A stretch of 64,000 bases of DNA from Clostridium amylolyticum (GCF_900142075.1 NZ_FQZO01000004.1:186001-250000); one strand, 5' to 3'. Numbered from the stretch's first letter, positions 41,776 to 50,443 are shown. The notes: generated by a model not told the origin, from the sequence alone. Translations and numbers: made by a program.

Positions 41776-43086
41776 TTATTTAAATTGTGGTAGGTAAGAT
41801 TTATTTATTTCTATTAACTCATTTACAATTTCTACAGCTGTTGCTGCTGAAGGCACTAAAGGATGGGATGCTAAAGCTAATATAGCTTTACTTTTATCTC
41901 CCTTTACCGCAGCTTCTACCGCATTAACTTCATAGGATTTTACACTTTGTAAAAGTCCTAAAACCTCTGCTGGCAATTTATCTATATTTAAAGGTGTTGC
42001 TCCTCTTCTATCTATTAAACAGTTTGTTTCAATAACACTATTATTAGGTAACTCTTTAATAGTTCCATTATTAACTGTATTTACGGTGTGTATTTCTTTT
42101 TTATCATTGTAAATAGCACTTATTAAGGAAACCGCAGCATCGGAATAATAAGCACCGCCTCTTTTTTCTAATTCCTTGGGTTTATCTTTTAGATTTACAT
42201 CTTTATATAATTCAAAAAGTTTTTCTTCTACACCCTTAACCACTTCTGCTCTAGTACCCTGTCCACCTTCTCTTGCTGCTTCTTTTTCTTCTTCTAACAG
42301 TTTATCTGTCATATAGAAGTATCTGTGATAAGGACATGGTATCATATTTAAGGCCCTTAAAAATTCAGCATTCCATTTTAAATCAGTAATATTTTTCATG
42401 CTTAAACTTGCACCATCTAAAAGCTTATCTATAACTTGAGATGTAACATCTTCGCCCTTTAAATAAACTTTTCTACCCCAAACTAAATGGTTAAGCCCTG
42501 TGAATTCCACAAATATATCCTGGCTGTCAGCATCTAACATAGAAGCTATATCCATCTTCATATGAATGGGTACATTACAAAGTCCCAAGCACTTAATATC
42601 AGTATACTTTCTAACCGCCTCAGTTACTAGCCCTGATGGGTTAGTAAAGTTTATAAGCCAAGCATCTTTACATAGTTCTTCCATATCTTTGCATATATCA
42701 AGCATAACAGGTATAGTTCTTAAGCCTTTAGCAAAGCCTCCTGGACCAGTGGTCTCTTGACCTAGGACATTATATTTAAGAGGAAATCTTTCATCTTTAG
42801 CCCTGGCATCTAAACCTCCCACTCTAAACTGTGTAACTACAAAATCTGCATCCTTCAATGCTTCTCTTCTATCTAAAGTAAGATTTATATTTATATCTAA
42901 CCCAGCCTTTTCTACCATTCTTTTTGCTAGGCTTCCAACTATATTAAGTTTTTCCTGACCTTCTTTAATGTCTACTAGATGTATTTCTTTCACTGGAAGC
43001 TCATCTTTTCTAACTATAAATCCTTCGATAATCTCAGGGGTATAGGAACTTCCTCCTCCAATTATTGCTATTTTAAGTCCTGCCAT
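41776..43086 (-). CDS. Family 4 glycosidase (6-phospho-beta-glucosidase-like)
   Basis: A 436-residue NAD- and metal-dependent GH4 enzyme. The NAD-binding start IIGGGSSYTPE (8-18), the GQETTGPGGFAKGLRT stretch, NFTNPSGLVTE, and the CNVPIHMKM loop with the metal-binding Cys are visible, and LNHLVW carries the other metal ligand. The CN-P form points to beta-glucosides rather than alpha-glucosides. It should cleave the phosphorylated disaccharide brought in by the PTS. Preceded by GGAGG. Sugar range cannot be fixed from the motif. Confidence 0.9.
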   Translation of the reverse strand: MAGLKIAIIGGGSSYTPEIIEGFIVRKDELPVKEIHLVDIKEGQEKLNIVGSLAKRMVEKAGLDININLTLDRREALKDADFVVTQFRVGGLDARAKDERFPLKYNVLGQETTGPGGFAKGLRTIPVMLDICKDMEELCKDAWLINFTNPSGLVTEAVRKYTDIKCLGLCNVPIHMKMDIASMLDADSQDIFVEFTGLNHLVWGRKVYLKGEDVTSQVIDKLLDGASLSMKNITDLKWNAEFLRALNMIPCPYHRYFYMTDKLLEEEKEAAREGGQGTRAEVVKGVEEKLFELYKDVNLKDKPKELEKRGGAYYSDAAVSLISAIYNDKKEIHTVNTVNNGTIKELPNNSVIETNCLIDRRGATPLNIDKLPAEVLGLLQSVKSYEVNAVEAAVKGDKSKAILALASHPLVPSAATAVEIVNELIEINKSYLPQFK

Positions 43087-43132
43087 TATTATGTCCTCCT
43101 TCCATAATTAGTTGGTTTTGTCTTCTAAAACT

Positions 43133-43156
43133 AAGTGGCACTATTCAGTGCCACTT
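43133..43156 (-). terminator. Hairpin between IIC and GH4 genes
   Basis: AAGTGGCACT pairs with AGTGCCACTT around ATTC. The T run after it is short, so it may be a partial terminator or an mRNA-processing hairpin that sets relative expression. Confidence 0.65.
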
Positions 43157-43184
43157 ATAATTTGTTATTTATTGTTAATTAAAC

Positions 43185-44507
43185 TTAAATGCTTTCTGAA
43201 GTAGCAAGTTCAGCATTAGCTCTTTCTTCTGCTATCATCTTCTTTTCATAAACCTTGAAGAATGGATAGTATATTAAAGTGGTTATGGCGATATTAATAA
43301 GAACTAATATTACTACTCTCCAATCTCCACCCGTAGCCATAAATGCTCCTATAGGTGCTGGAAGAGTCCATGGAGCTAATATATAGAACTTCCCAACTAA
43401 GTTAAGTTGAACTGCAAAGTAAGATATAATACTAGTAACAGTTGGTCCAATTACAAATGGTATTGCTAGTATTGGGTTCATTACCAGTGGAACACCAAAT
43501 ATCATGGGTTCATTAATGTTAAATATACCTGGAACTAAGGAGAACCTACCAACTCTCTTAAGATATTCAGATTTAGAGAATACCATAAGTAGACAAAGTC
43601 CTATAGTAGCACCAGATCCACCAATCCATATTAACCATTGGAAGAAAGGTTCTGGAGCTATGTTTGGCATTGCTTGCCCTGCTGCCACAGCTTTCATGTT
43701 TTCATCAAGAAGAACCAGCCATATAGGTCTTATAACAGAACCTATAACTGAAACCCCGTGAATACCAGCAGACCATAGTAATGTTATAAGAAGTACTGGA
43801 ACCACAACACCAGCAAGGTTATTACCCATAACGTTTTTAACTGGTGAGAATAATGATAATAATCTAGCATTTATGTCAAACTTAAGTAGTACTCTGATTA
43901 CCCAAACTACAGTTATAATTACCGCTGCAGGTATTAAAGCTTCAAAGGATCTTGCAACAGAATCCGGCACCTGCTCTGGCATTTTAAAAGTAACATTATA
44001 TTTTTTAAGAAGTCTTAGTGTCTCTACCGCAAATATCATAGCAAGTATTGCTGTGAACATACCAGCACCGCCTAGGTTACCCATAGGTAGTACCCATCCC
44101 ATAGGAGCTGCTCCCTTTACGCCAGCTTTAACAGCTTCGTTCATTACAGCATCTACGTTTAATGGAACAGTCGCCATTAAGAAGGCAACTAGTGAAAGAA
44201 CCCCTCCACTTACTCCGTCTAGTTTATAGGATTTAGCTAAGCTATATCCCATACCGTAGGCTGCGTATAATGCCATAAGACCTGTAGTGAGTCTAAATGG
44301 TATCATTATATCCCCCACATATGGTTTTACTGCATCAGCCAGTGGTTTGTATGGTGGCTGGGCAATAATTAAGAAAAATGAACCTACAATAATTAATGAT
44401 AATGTAGATATAACTCCGTCTCTTATAGCTCTTAAGTGTCTTTGCTCAGAAAGACGAGCCATTGGTGGCATGAATTTTTCTTCAAGCCAAAGTAAAAATG
44501 CGTTCAT
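43185..44507 (-). CDS. PTS lactose/cellobiose-family IIC permease
   Basis: A 440-residue IIC membrane subunit with about ten helices. The family motifs include GVIST near the start, GLMALYAAYGMGYSLAKSYKLDG, and the conserved FNINEPMIFGVPLVMNP in the sugar-binding loop. It forms the sugar channel with separate IIB and IIA proteins. It follows IIB by 111 bases. The substrate is a beta-linked disaccharide by family; the context (mupG, murK) hints at an amino-sugar disaccharide. Confidence 0.93.
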   Translation of the reverse strand: MNAFLLWLEEKFMPPMARLSEQRHLRAIRDGVISTLSLIIVGSFFLIIAQPPYKPLADAVKPYVGDIMIPFRLTTGLMALYAAYGMGYSLAKSYKLDGVSGGVLSLVAFLMATVPLNVDAVMNEAVKAGVKGAAPMGWVLPMGNLGGAGMFTAILAMIFAVETLRLLKKYNVTFKMPEQVPDSVARSFEALIPAAVIITVVWVIRVLLKFDINARLLSLFSPVKNVMGNNLAGVVVPVLLITLLWSAGIHGVSVIGSVIRPIWLVLLDENMKAVAAGQAMPNIAPEPFFQWLIWIGGSGATIGLCLLMVFSKSEYLKRVGRFSLVPGIFNINEPMIFGVPLVMNPILAIPFVIGPTVTSIISYFAVQLNLVGKFYILAPWTLPAPIGAFMATGGDWRVVILVLINIAITTLIYYPFFKVYEKKMIAEERANAELATSESI

Positions 44508-44618
44508 GAGTATCCCCCTTTAAAATAATATTATGTTATTAAAAATAATAATAACCAAACTAAAAAATAATAAATATTAAAAATAAAATATTAATTAATA
44601 AAGCTACAAATTAAGAAG

Positions 44619-44927
44619 CTATTTTGCATGCTTTTTAATTTGATCTAACACTTTAGGTGCACCTATTGGTGTATATCCCATAGGAACTATAAGTTCTACT
44701 GGCACTCCTACAGCGCTGGCCTGCTCCTCAAACACCTTAAACCTATGCTTAACCTGTGGAGCAACTATAGCAAGATCATACTTTTCAGCTCTTAATTCAT
44801 CCTCAAACTCTCCAGTTCCCACTGCTTTAATCTCTAGTGGAAAACCTTTTTTATCAGCTTCCTGCTTTATAGCCTTAACTACTATAGCAGATGACATACC
44901 ACCAGAACATACCATTAAAACTTTCAT
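44619..44927 (-). CDS. PTS lactose/cellobiose-family IIB component
   Basis: A 102-residue IIB protein. The phospho-cysteine is Cys7 in LMVCSGGMSSAI, followed by the GTGEFEDEL and LAIVAPQVKHRF segments of the Rossmann-like fold. It passes phosphate to the sugar in IIC. It is the first gene of the operon, directly behind the sigma-54 promoter at 44963, and has an AAGGAGG ribosome site. Confidence 0.94.
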   Translation of the reverse strand: MKVLMVCSGGMSSAIVVKAIKQEADKKGFPLEIKAVGTGEFEDELRAEKYDLAIVAPQVKHRFKVFEEQASAVGVPVELIVPMGYTPIGAPKVLDQIKKHAK

Positions 44928-44962
44928 ATGTTATTCCTCCTTTTCTTTATATATATTTATTA

Positions 44963-44979
44963 AGCAATATGCGTGCCAA
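44963..44979 (-). promoter_or_regulatory. Sigma-54 (-24/-12) promoter of the PTS operon
   Basis: On the minus strand the sequence TTGGCACGCATATTGCT matches the -24 GG and -12 GC consensus TGGCAC-N5-TTGC(A/T) exactly. It reads into the IIB gene. The activator it needs is encoded in the same operon. Confidence 0.93.
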
Positions 44980-45016
44980 CTTCTGAAAACCTCATGCACA
45001 TAACGTTTTCAATGAT

Positions 45017-45092
45017 AGTGTATCTTTAGATACACTACGATACACTTTTATTTACATATATTATGATACACTATTTTTTCTGCCGATACACT
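45017..45092. promoter_or_regulatory. Upstream activator boxes (five GATACACT motifs)
   Basis: GATACACT occurs at 45029-45036, 45039-45046, 45065-45072 and 45085-45092, and inverted (AGTGTATC) at 45017-45024, where it forms a perfect 8-base inverted repeat with the first copy. They lie about 55-130 bases upstream of the likely start, as expected for sites of the LevR-type activator. Confidence 0.8.
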
Positions 45093-45263
45093 AAGTTAAC
45101 AACTAATTAACACTTGCTTAACCCTTTGTTTCTTAAATGCTAAACATGTAGTTATACATGTAATTAACAATATTCTCTAACCAGCATACTATATATTGGT
45201 TATTTGGAATATATAAATGCAATTAAGAATATTGTTAAAGTAGATTTAAAAAGGAGGACTTTC

Positions 45264-45542
45264 ATGAGCGATTTGGATTCATTACTTTTAGAGGAAGCAA
45301 AGAAAGCCATTATAGAATTGGATTCTTTAAATAAACCTCTTTACAGTACAACTATTTTTGAAGAGATTAGCGGCGTGCCCTATGAGCCGTGTTTTTCTAC
45401 TAACAACATAGGATTTACTACCTTTCTAACTACCCACCAAAAAGAATTAGGAATAGAATTTATCAGCCTAGTTAATATAAATTGCCAAAACTTCAATACT
45501 CTTACTGTAGAGTGGAGAATTTCTAATCTAAGAAAGCAATAA
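45264..45542 (+). CDS. Small protein, unknown, divergent from the PTS operon
   Basis: 92 residues. ATG 45264 follows AAGGAGG; the longer frame from TTG 45204 has no site. The first 30 residues are an acidic helix (MSDLDSLLLEEAKKAIIELD). The remainder is mixed (TTIFEEISGVPYEPC, IGFTTFLTTHQKELGIEF). No motif recognised. A strong terminator follows. It shares the intergenic region that contains the GATACACT boxes, so shared control is possible. Confidence 0.65.
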   Translation: MSDLDSLLLEEAKKAIIELDSLNKPLYSTTIFEEISGVPYEPCFSTNNIGFTTFLTTHQKELGIEFISLVNINCQNFNTLTVEWRISNLRKQ

Positions 45543-45587
45543 AAAAAGCATTGCCTGACCATATCTGTGTCATGCAATGCTTTTTTT
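45541..45587. terminator. Bidirectional terminator
   Basis: AAAAAAAGCATTGC pairs with GCAATGCTTTTTTT, with an inner TGAC/GTCA stem. It overlaps the stop of the small gene and separates it from the convergent gene at 45651. Confidence 0.9.
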
Positions 45588-45605
45588 ATAATTTTACCTA
45601 TAAAG

Positions 45606-45650
45606 TGATTCTTAGCTTCAGATGGATTAATCTTCTAAACTAAAAATAAC
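45606..45650. repeat. Dispersed repeat, family A, copy 2 (partial)
   Basis: It opens TGATTCTTAGCTTCAGATGG, as at 26954 and 49705, then diverges. Only the left half is present. Confidence 0.6.
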
Positions 45651-46232
45651 TTAATTAATAAAAACAAAATCATCTATAACTTTTTCTGTTTTTCTGTTAT
45701 CATACATAAGCTCTTCTGTGATATTTAAATTATTTTCATCATATAACCTCATAAAGGTTATTCCATCAATAATTTCGGAACCTATTAAAGGCCATACTTT
45801 AAGAAAATATCTTTCTCCTCTAGTACTCATAACTATAGTTTTTTTATTCACTTCTGTTTCTATGTGGCTTATAAAACAATTTTCATTATCTCCAGCAGCC
45901 ACCACGTACTTACCGCTATCAGTAGTTATGATTCTAGAGAAACATTTAGTATCTCCATAATTAATCCAATCCAACTTTAATTTGCCGTTAAAGCCCTTAA
46001 TATAAACAGCCATGCCAAACTCTCCACCATATACGAAAGATACTATTCGAGCATTATCTACATATCTAAAAGATAATAAGGAAATTTTTGCACTATCTAT
46101 TAGGATGTGAGATTCTATATCTTTCAATATATTGTAGCTGTTGTCTTGAATTATATAATCAGTATTTTTACTTAAAAAATGTATAAAGAAAATAAATGCC
46201 ACAAACAAGGTTGCCATTAATATATTATTCAT
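45651..46232 (-). CDS. Membrane-anchored protein of unknown function
   Basis: 193 residues. One N-terminal hydrophobic segment (about 3-19) is followed by a beta-rich region outside or inside the membrane, with RIVSFVYGGEFGMAVYIKG, GKYVVAAGDNEN and ERYFLKVWPLIGSEIIDG. No known motif. The start ATG 46232 follows GGAGGTG. It is next to a membrane phosphoesterase gene and may share its transcript. Confidence 0.65.
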   Translation of the reverse strand: MNNILMATLFVAFIFFIHFLSKNTDYIIQDNSYNILKDIESHILIDSAKISLLSFRYVDNARIVSFVYGGEFGMAVYIKGFNGKLKLDWINYGDTKCFSRIITTDSGKYVVAAGDNENCFISHIETEVNKKTIVMSTRGERYFLKVWPLIGSEIIDGITFMRLYDENNLNITEELMYDNRKTEKVIDDFVFIN

Positions 46233-46285
46233 ATAAACACACCTCCAAGCTAATTATAACACTTTTAACTTAATATATTAATATA

Positions 46286-47473
46286 TTAGTTAGGGAGTTT
46301 AAAATTTAATTTAATATTTACAATTTCTGATCTAGAGCCTATTCTTATGGGTGGCCCCCAAGTTCCATAACCTGAAGAAACCACTATATTTAAGTCTTTC
46401 TTCTTTAGATATCCATAATCAATTTCATATATTTTACTAGTTATTAAATTATTAGGTATCATCTGTCCTCTATGAGTATGCCCACAAAGCATCAAATCTG
46501 CCTGTATGTTATTAGCTTCTTCAATATCTTTTGGTGTATGATCAATTACTATAAATGGTAGGCTATAATCTGTATCTTTTATTATTTCCTCTAGGGGTTT
46601 CCTAGTACCTTTTACTCTGTTTATGGATATATCATCTCTTCCTACAATATAAAAACTTTCATTAACTAATAAAGCCTTATCTCTTAACACTTGGACATTT
46701 CCCTCTTCTTCTAGAGCCTGGGTAATCTCATCACCCTTTCCCATCATAAGATCATGATTGCCTAAAGCCGCATAAACTCCATACTTGCTATATATATTTT
46801 TAAATTCCTTTGCCATGTATTTATCTAAGAAAGGCTTTATAGAGCTATCTACAATATCCCCTGCTATTATTACCACGTCAGGATTTAACTCATTAATTTC
46901 TGACACCATCTTTTTAAGCCTTTTATTTTCAATAAGATCTCCTAGATGTATATCAGAAACCATAACTATATTTAAGCTAGATAGACCTCCTGCATTTTTA
47001 TTTACATTAATATTATAGTTTTTCACATAAGAATTCTTAGCATTAAAAGAACCTAAAGAGATTAAAAGTACCATTATAACAGCAGTGACCAAAGAAATTA
47101 CTACGCTTAAATTACTATAATTCATTATAATATTAGGAATAAAGTGTATTCTTTTATTAAATAACTTTACCAAATCTAACAATGAAAAAAATATTAAAAG
47201 GTAAAATATTACTGCCATATAGTATACTCCAATAATGTTAAATGCATTCGTAATCCTAGAAGGCATATAAGGGTCTAATATTTTAGCTGCCACATAAGAT
47301 AGGGCTATTATCCAAAAAACTATCCAAAAAATAGTTGTATTTATATTAAAAACATGATTTATCCTTTGAATAGTTCTTTTCCCAATATAGTAATTTATAA
47401 TAAAATAAATGCTGCTAGCAATTATTATAAATGCTAGCATACCAAAATTTATTTTTAATCCTTTGCTACTCAT
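46286..47473 (-). CDS. Membrane-anchored metallophosphoesterase
   Basis: 395 residues. Four or five N-terminal helices (about 8-150) are followed by a calcineurin-like domain with all metal motifs: VSDIHLGD, AGDIVD, LGNHDLMMG, and CGHTHRGQM. This is the YkuE/YaeI-like plan; some relatives hydrolyse lipid-linked phosphates such as UDP-diacylglucosamine, but the substrate here is unknown. The catalytic domain likely lies on one face of the membrane after the last helix. GGAGGAATTC precedes ATG 47473. Confidence 0.88.
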   Translation of the reverse strand: MSSKGLKINFGMLAFIIIASSIYFIINYYIGKRTIQRINHVFNINTTIFWIVFWIIALSYVAAKILDPYMPSRITNAFNIIGVYYMAVIFYLLIFFSLLDLVKLFNKRIHFIPNIIMNYSNLSVVISLVTAVIMVLLISLGSFNAKNSYVKNYNINVNKNAGGLSSLNIVMVSDIHLGDLIENKRLKKMVSEINELNPDVVIIAGDIVDSSIKPFLDKYMAKEFKNIYSKYGVYAALGNHDLMMGKGDEITQALEEEGNVQVLRDKALLVNESFYIVGRDDISINRVKGTRKPLEEIIKDTDYSLPFIVIDHTPKDIEEANNIQADLMLCGHTHRGQMIPNNLITSKIYEIDYGYLKKKDLNIVVSSGYGTWGPPIRIGSRSEIVNIKLNFKLPN

Positions 47474-47559
47474 TTAAGAATTCCTCCACAGTTAACAAAT
47501 TATTTTATTTACATAGATATTATTAAGATACAATCATTACTCACATTATAGTTTTAGTA

Positions 47560-47610
47560 TAAAGAAAAATAAAGGGTATAATCCTTCTATAATAAGCATT
47601 ATAACCCTTT
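47560..47610 (-). terminator. Terminator after the ferritin-like gene
   Basis: On the minus strand AAAGGGTTATAAT pairs with ATTATACCCTTT (one bulged base), followed by ATTTTTCTTT. It lies about 30 bases past the stop at 47639. Confidence 0.7.
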
Positions 47611-47638
47611 ATTAATAACTTATTAACATGTTTAACTT

Positions 47639-48223
47639 TTAATCTTTATGCTTTTTGCTTTTTGACGCCTTATTTTTTTCTTCTTCTTTTTTCTTTTCTT
47701 TCATTAGATATTTATTATACATATTTTGAAAAAGCTTTAAGTGTAACTTTTCATCTATAATTATCCTATCTAAGAGTTTTCTTATGTATTTATCTCCTAT
47801 CATCTCTAAATGTTTATTATAATTCTCTATAGCTTCAGACTCTGCTCTTATATCCGCTCTTAGCATATCCAATATGTTATCTGAATAATCTACATGGGAA
47901 GCCTTCCAGTATTCCCACTCATTACAGCTACAAGATATAAATGCAGGTTTTCTGCCTAAAAGCTTTATGGTTTCTCCCAAAAGCTCTAAATGCTTCATTT
48001 CTACTATAGAAATACCACCTATAAGCTCTGCATAATCCTTGTATTCTTTATCACTTACTATATGCTGAAATGAATATAAAGAAACCGCTGTAAATTCGCT
48101 TACCATTCCCGCATAATCCTGTAGAAGTAAATTAGCATAAAACACATTTTCACATTCAACCTTTGGTTCTGGATAAGGTTTACTATCCATATATTTTGTG
48201 TGTTTTGATATATCTCCAGGCAT
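47639..48223 (-). CDS. Ferritin-like diiron/dimanganese domain protein
   Basis: 194 residues. Four-helix carboxylate motifs are visible: SEFTAVSLYSFQH (Glu43), VEMKHLELLGE (Glu-x-x-His), RAESEAIENYNKH, and DEKLHLKLF. Two E-x-x-H sets form a dinuclear metal site, as in rubrerythrin or manganese catalase relatives. A short Cys pair (SCSCNEW) precedes the third helix and the tail is highly basic (KASKSKKHKD). The Mn-catalase coat-like and ferritin-like branches cannot be told apart here. The ribosome site GAGGAG lies partly in a hairpin at 48233. Confidence 0.75.
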   Translation of the reverse strand: MPGDISKHTKYMDSKPYPEPKVECENVFYANLLLQDYAGMVSEFTAVSLYSFQHIVSDKEYKDYAELIGGISIVEMKHLELLGETIKLLGRKPAFISCSCNEWEYWKASHVDYSDNILDMLRADIRAESEAIENYNKHLEMIGDKYIRKLLDRIIIDEKLHLKLFQNMYNKYLMKEKKKEEEKNKASKSKKHKD

Positions 48224-48232
48224 AAAAAACTC

Positions 48233-48268
48233 CTCACAACATATTCACTATACATTATATGCTGTGAG
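48233..48268 (-). promoter_or_regulatory. Hairpin covering part of the ferritin-like ribosome site
   Basis: CTCACAGCATAT pairs with ATATGTTGTGAG (one mismatch) around a 12-base loop. The GAG of the second arm is half of the GAGGAG site, followed by six T and the start codon. It could act as a terminator of the upstream MATE gene and/or lower translation of the ferritin-like gene. Confidence 0.5.
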
Positions 48269-48291
48269 GGTAAAATAAATTACATTTATAA

Positions 48292-49677
48292 TTATATCTC
48301 TAATGAAGCTCCTTTAGTATCTCTTCCCATGAGTTTATCTTTTTTTATAAGATAGATGAATATTGCAGTAAGTATTACTCCCTTAAATACGCTGCTCATA
48401 CTTATGCTCCACCATATTCCATTAAGTCCCAAAGAGGTTTTACTAGATAATAAATCTGCTGCTGGCACTCTTAATCCTGTAAATATTATACTTACTACTG
48501 AAGGGAATAAAGTTTTTCCTAAACCATTAAATGCCCCTGTAGTAGTGATTTCTATGCACATAAATAGCTGTGAATATCCTAATATTTTCAAATATTCCGC
48601 ACCAATAATAGTTGCTTTTGCATCATTAGGTATAAATAATTTAAAAATATCTCCACCTAAGAACACTAATAGTAAGGTAGAAAATACACCTATCACCATA
48701 GCCATAATCATGGTATATATGTATCCTTTTACTATTCTGTTTTTATTGCCCGCTCCATAATTTTGACCTATAAAAGCACTTAAAGCTGTAGAAAGACCAC
48801 CTGCAGTCATCCAAGAAATAGCTTCAATTTGAGATCCTATCTTTTGAACTCCAATAGGCTCTGCTCCCCAGGTAGCTATTATCCTTGCAATTAACATGGC
48901 AAACACCGTAAATAAACCATTTTGAAAGGAAACTGGTATCCCAAGTCTTATAATAGATTTAGCATAATCCATATTCATCCTTTCAAAGAGGCTAAATTTA
49001 AAGTACTCTTCTTTTGATTTAAGTATGGTGATGATAAAACAAGCAGTAACTAAAAACTGAGCTAATATAGTAGCTATGGCTGCTCCCTCTACCCCCATAG
49101 GCTTAAAGGGTCCTATTCCAAATATTAAAATAGGATCAAAAACTATATTAAAAACCAAACCTAATGTGTTAATTTTTAATGGAGTACTGGAATCTCCAGC
49201 TCCATTAAATATAGCTGTAAAAACGGGATTAATAAAATAAAACATAAGTCCTAAGCAAATTATCATAAGATAACTTTCTGCCATGTTTATAACTCTCATA
49301 TCTCCTAAATTAAAAAATCCAATAAGCTGTTTTCTAAATATAAAGATAATTATGGAATAAGAAATAGAGAGTATCAAGTTAATTTGAATACTTGTGGCGA
49401 TATAATGCTTAACTGAATGTACATCTTTCCTTCCTAAATTTTGAGCGACTTTAACTTCTGCTCCCACCTTGGATATAATTATAAAAGCCATAGCTAGCCA
49501 AGTAAAGAATCCTGCAGTTCCCACTGCTGCTACTTCTTTAGTTCCTACTTGTCCAATCCAAAACATATCTGTTATGTTATAAGCCGTTTGCAAAAATGAT
49601 GTTCCCATAATAGGTAATGCTAATTTTAAAAGACTTTTTGCAATACTGCCCTTAGTCAAATCTAATTTATTACTCAA
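48292..49677 (-). CDS. MATE-family multidrug/sodium efflux protein
   Basis: About 461 residues and twelve helices. The family signature is seen in LALPIMGTSFLQTAYNITDMFWIGQVG and, in the second half, in RLGIPVSFQNGLFTVFAMLIAR. MATE proteins export cationic drugs against sodium or protons. TTG 49677 is suggested because AAGGAG lies ten bases upstream; GTG 49686 touches that site. Two hairpins surround the gene. Substrate is unknown. Confidence 0.9.
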   Translation of the reverse strand: MSNKLDLTKGSIAKSLLKLALPIMGTSFLQTAYNITDMFWIGQVGTKEVAAVGTAGFFTWLAMAFIIISKVGAEVKVAQNLGRKDVHSVKHYIATSIQINLILSISYSIIIFIFRKQLIGFFNLGDMRVINMAESYLMIICLGLMFYFINPVFTAIFNGAGDSSTPLKINTLGLVFNIVFDPILIFGIGPFKPMGVEGAAIATILAQFLVTACFIITILKSKEEYFKFSLFERMNMDYAKSIIRLGIPVSFQNGLFTVFAMLIARIIATWGAEPIGVQKIGSQIEAISWMTAGGLSTALSAFIGQNYGAGNKNRIVKGYIYTMIMAMVIGVFSTLLLVFLGGDIFKLFIPNDAKATIIGAEYLKILGYSQLFMCIEITTTGAFNGLGKTLFPSVVSIIFTGLRVPAADLLSSKTSLGLNGIWWSISMSSVFKGVILTAIFIYLIKKDKLMGRDTKGASLEI

Positions 49678-49704
49678 GCAAAACACTCTCCTTTTGTCAT
49701 CAAG

Positions 49705-49940
49705 TGATTCTTAGCTTCAGGTGGAATCTCTTAAAAGGAATACCTACTCCAGCTGAAGTTTAGAAGAAAATTTATAAGGAACCTTCTTCTTTCCACCTAA
49801 AGCTTTTAAAAATTAGAGGAAGACGCTTTAGGTGCTACGAAGAAGTAAGCAGATTTGGAGCATCTGCTTATGGAGCTTAGCACCCCTTATCCTACCAATT
49901 AAAGAAGTTGGAGTATTAGGGGCGGTTAGCTATCGGATAA
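49705..49940. repeat. Dispersed repeat, family A, copy 3, with family B core inserted
   Basis: It opens TGATTCTTAGCTTCAGGTGG, then an inverted ACTCCAGCTGAAG, and ends GGCGGTTAGCTAT. About 140 extra bases lie in the middle relative to copy 1, and they contain the family B motif at 49835-49876. This fills the 400-base gap between the MATE gene and acylphosphatase. Confidence 0.7.
49835..49876. repeat. Dispersed structured repeat, family B, copy 2
   Basis: CTACGAAGAAGTAAGC followed by AGATTTGGAGCATCTGCTTA. AAGCAGAT pairs with ATCTGCTT as a hairpin. Related to 30006-30062. Confidence 0.65.
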
Positions 49941-50078
49941 CAAATTTAAGTATATGGGTATTATAAAGTAAAATCAATACACTTTTTATAAATCTTTAAC
50001 ATAGAACAGAGTATTATTCTGCTATAATGTTAATTATCAAATCATACTAATACTTTTATAAATTAAAAAGGAGGATTT

Positions 50079-50354
50079 ATGAAAAGATATCATATGATAG
50101 TTAAAGGAAGAGTCCAAGGTGTGGGCTTTAGATATCATGCTAAATATGCAGCTGCAAAAACTAATATTACTGGATGGGCTAAAAATTTGGATAACGGAGA
50201 TGTGGAAATCGAAGCACAAGGAGAAGATGAGCTTTTAGAAGCCTTCATAAAGCTTTTAGAAAAAGGCAATGGTTTCTCTAAGGTAACCTCTATTTTCAAA
50301 ACTGACATTACATTAATTCCAAAGGAAAGATCCTTTAATGCTGTTTATTATTAA
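50079..50354 (+). CDS. acyP: Acylphosphatase
   Basis: A 91-residue acylphosphatase that hydrolyses acyl phosphates such as acetyl phosphate. Family signature KGRVQGVGFRYHAKYAA with the phosphate-binding Arg18, and the catalytic Asn36 in GWAKNLDNGDVEIEAQG, are intact. A strong AAAAAGGAGG site precedes ATG 50079. It is monocistronic and cytosolic. Confidence 0.96.
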   Translation: MKRYHMIVKGRVQGVGFRYHAKYAAAKTNITGWAKNLDNGDVEIEAQGEDELLEAFIKLLEKGNGFSKVTSIFKTDITLIPKERSFNAVYY

Positions 50355-50443
50355 GTATAAAAATTTGAAAACTTCAAATCATATGAAATATACAAATTTT
50401 ATTTTACCTATTATAACTTCTCTGATAGAATAGTATCTGCACT

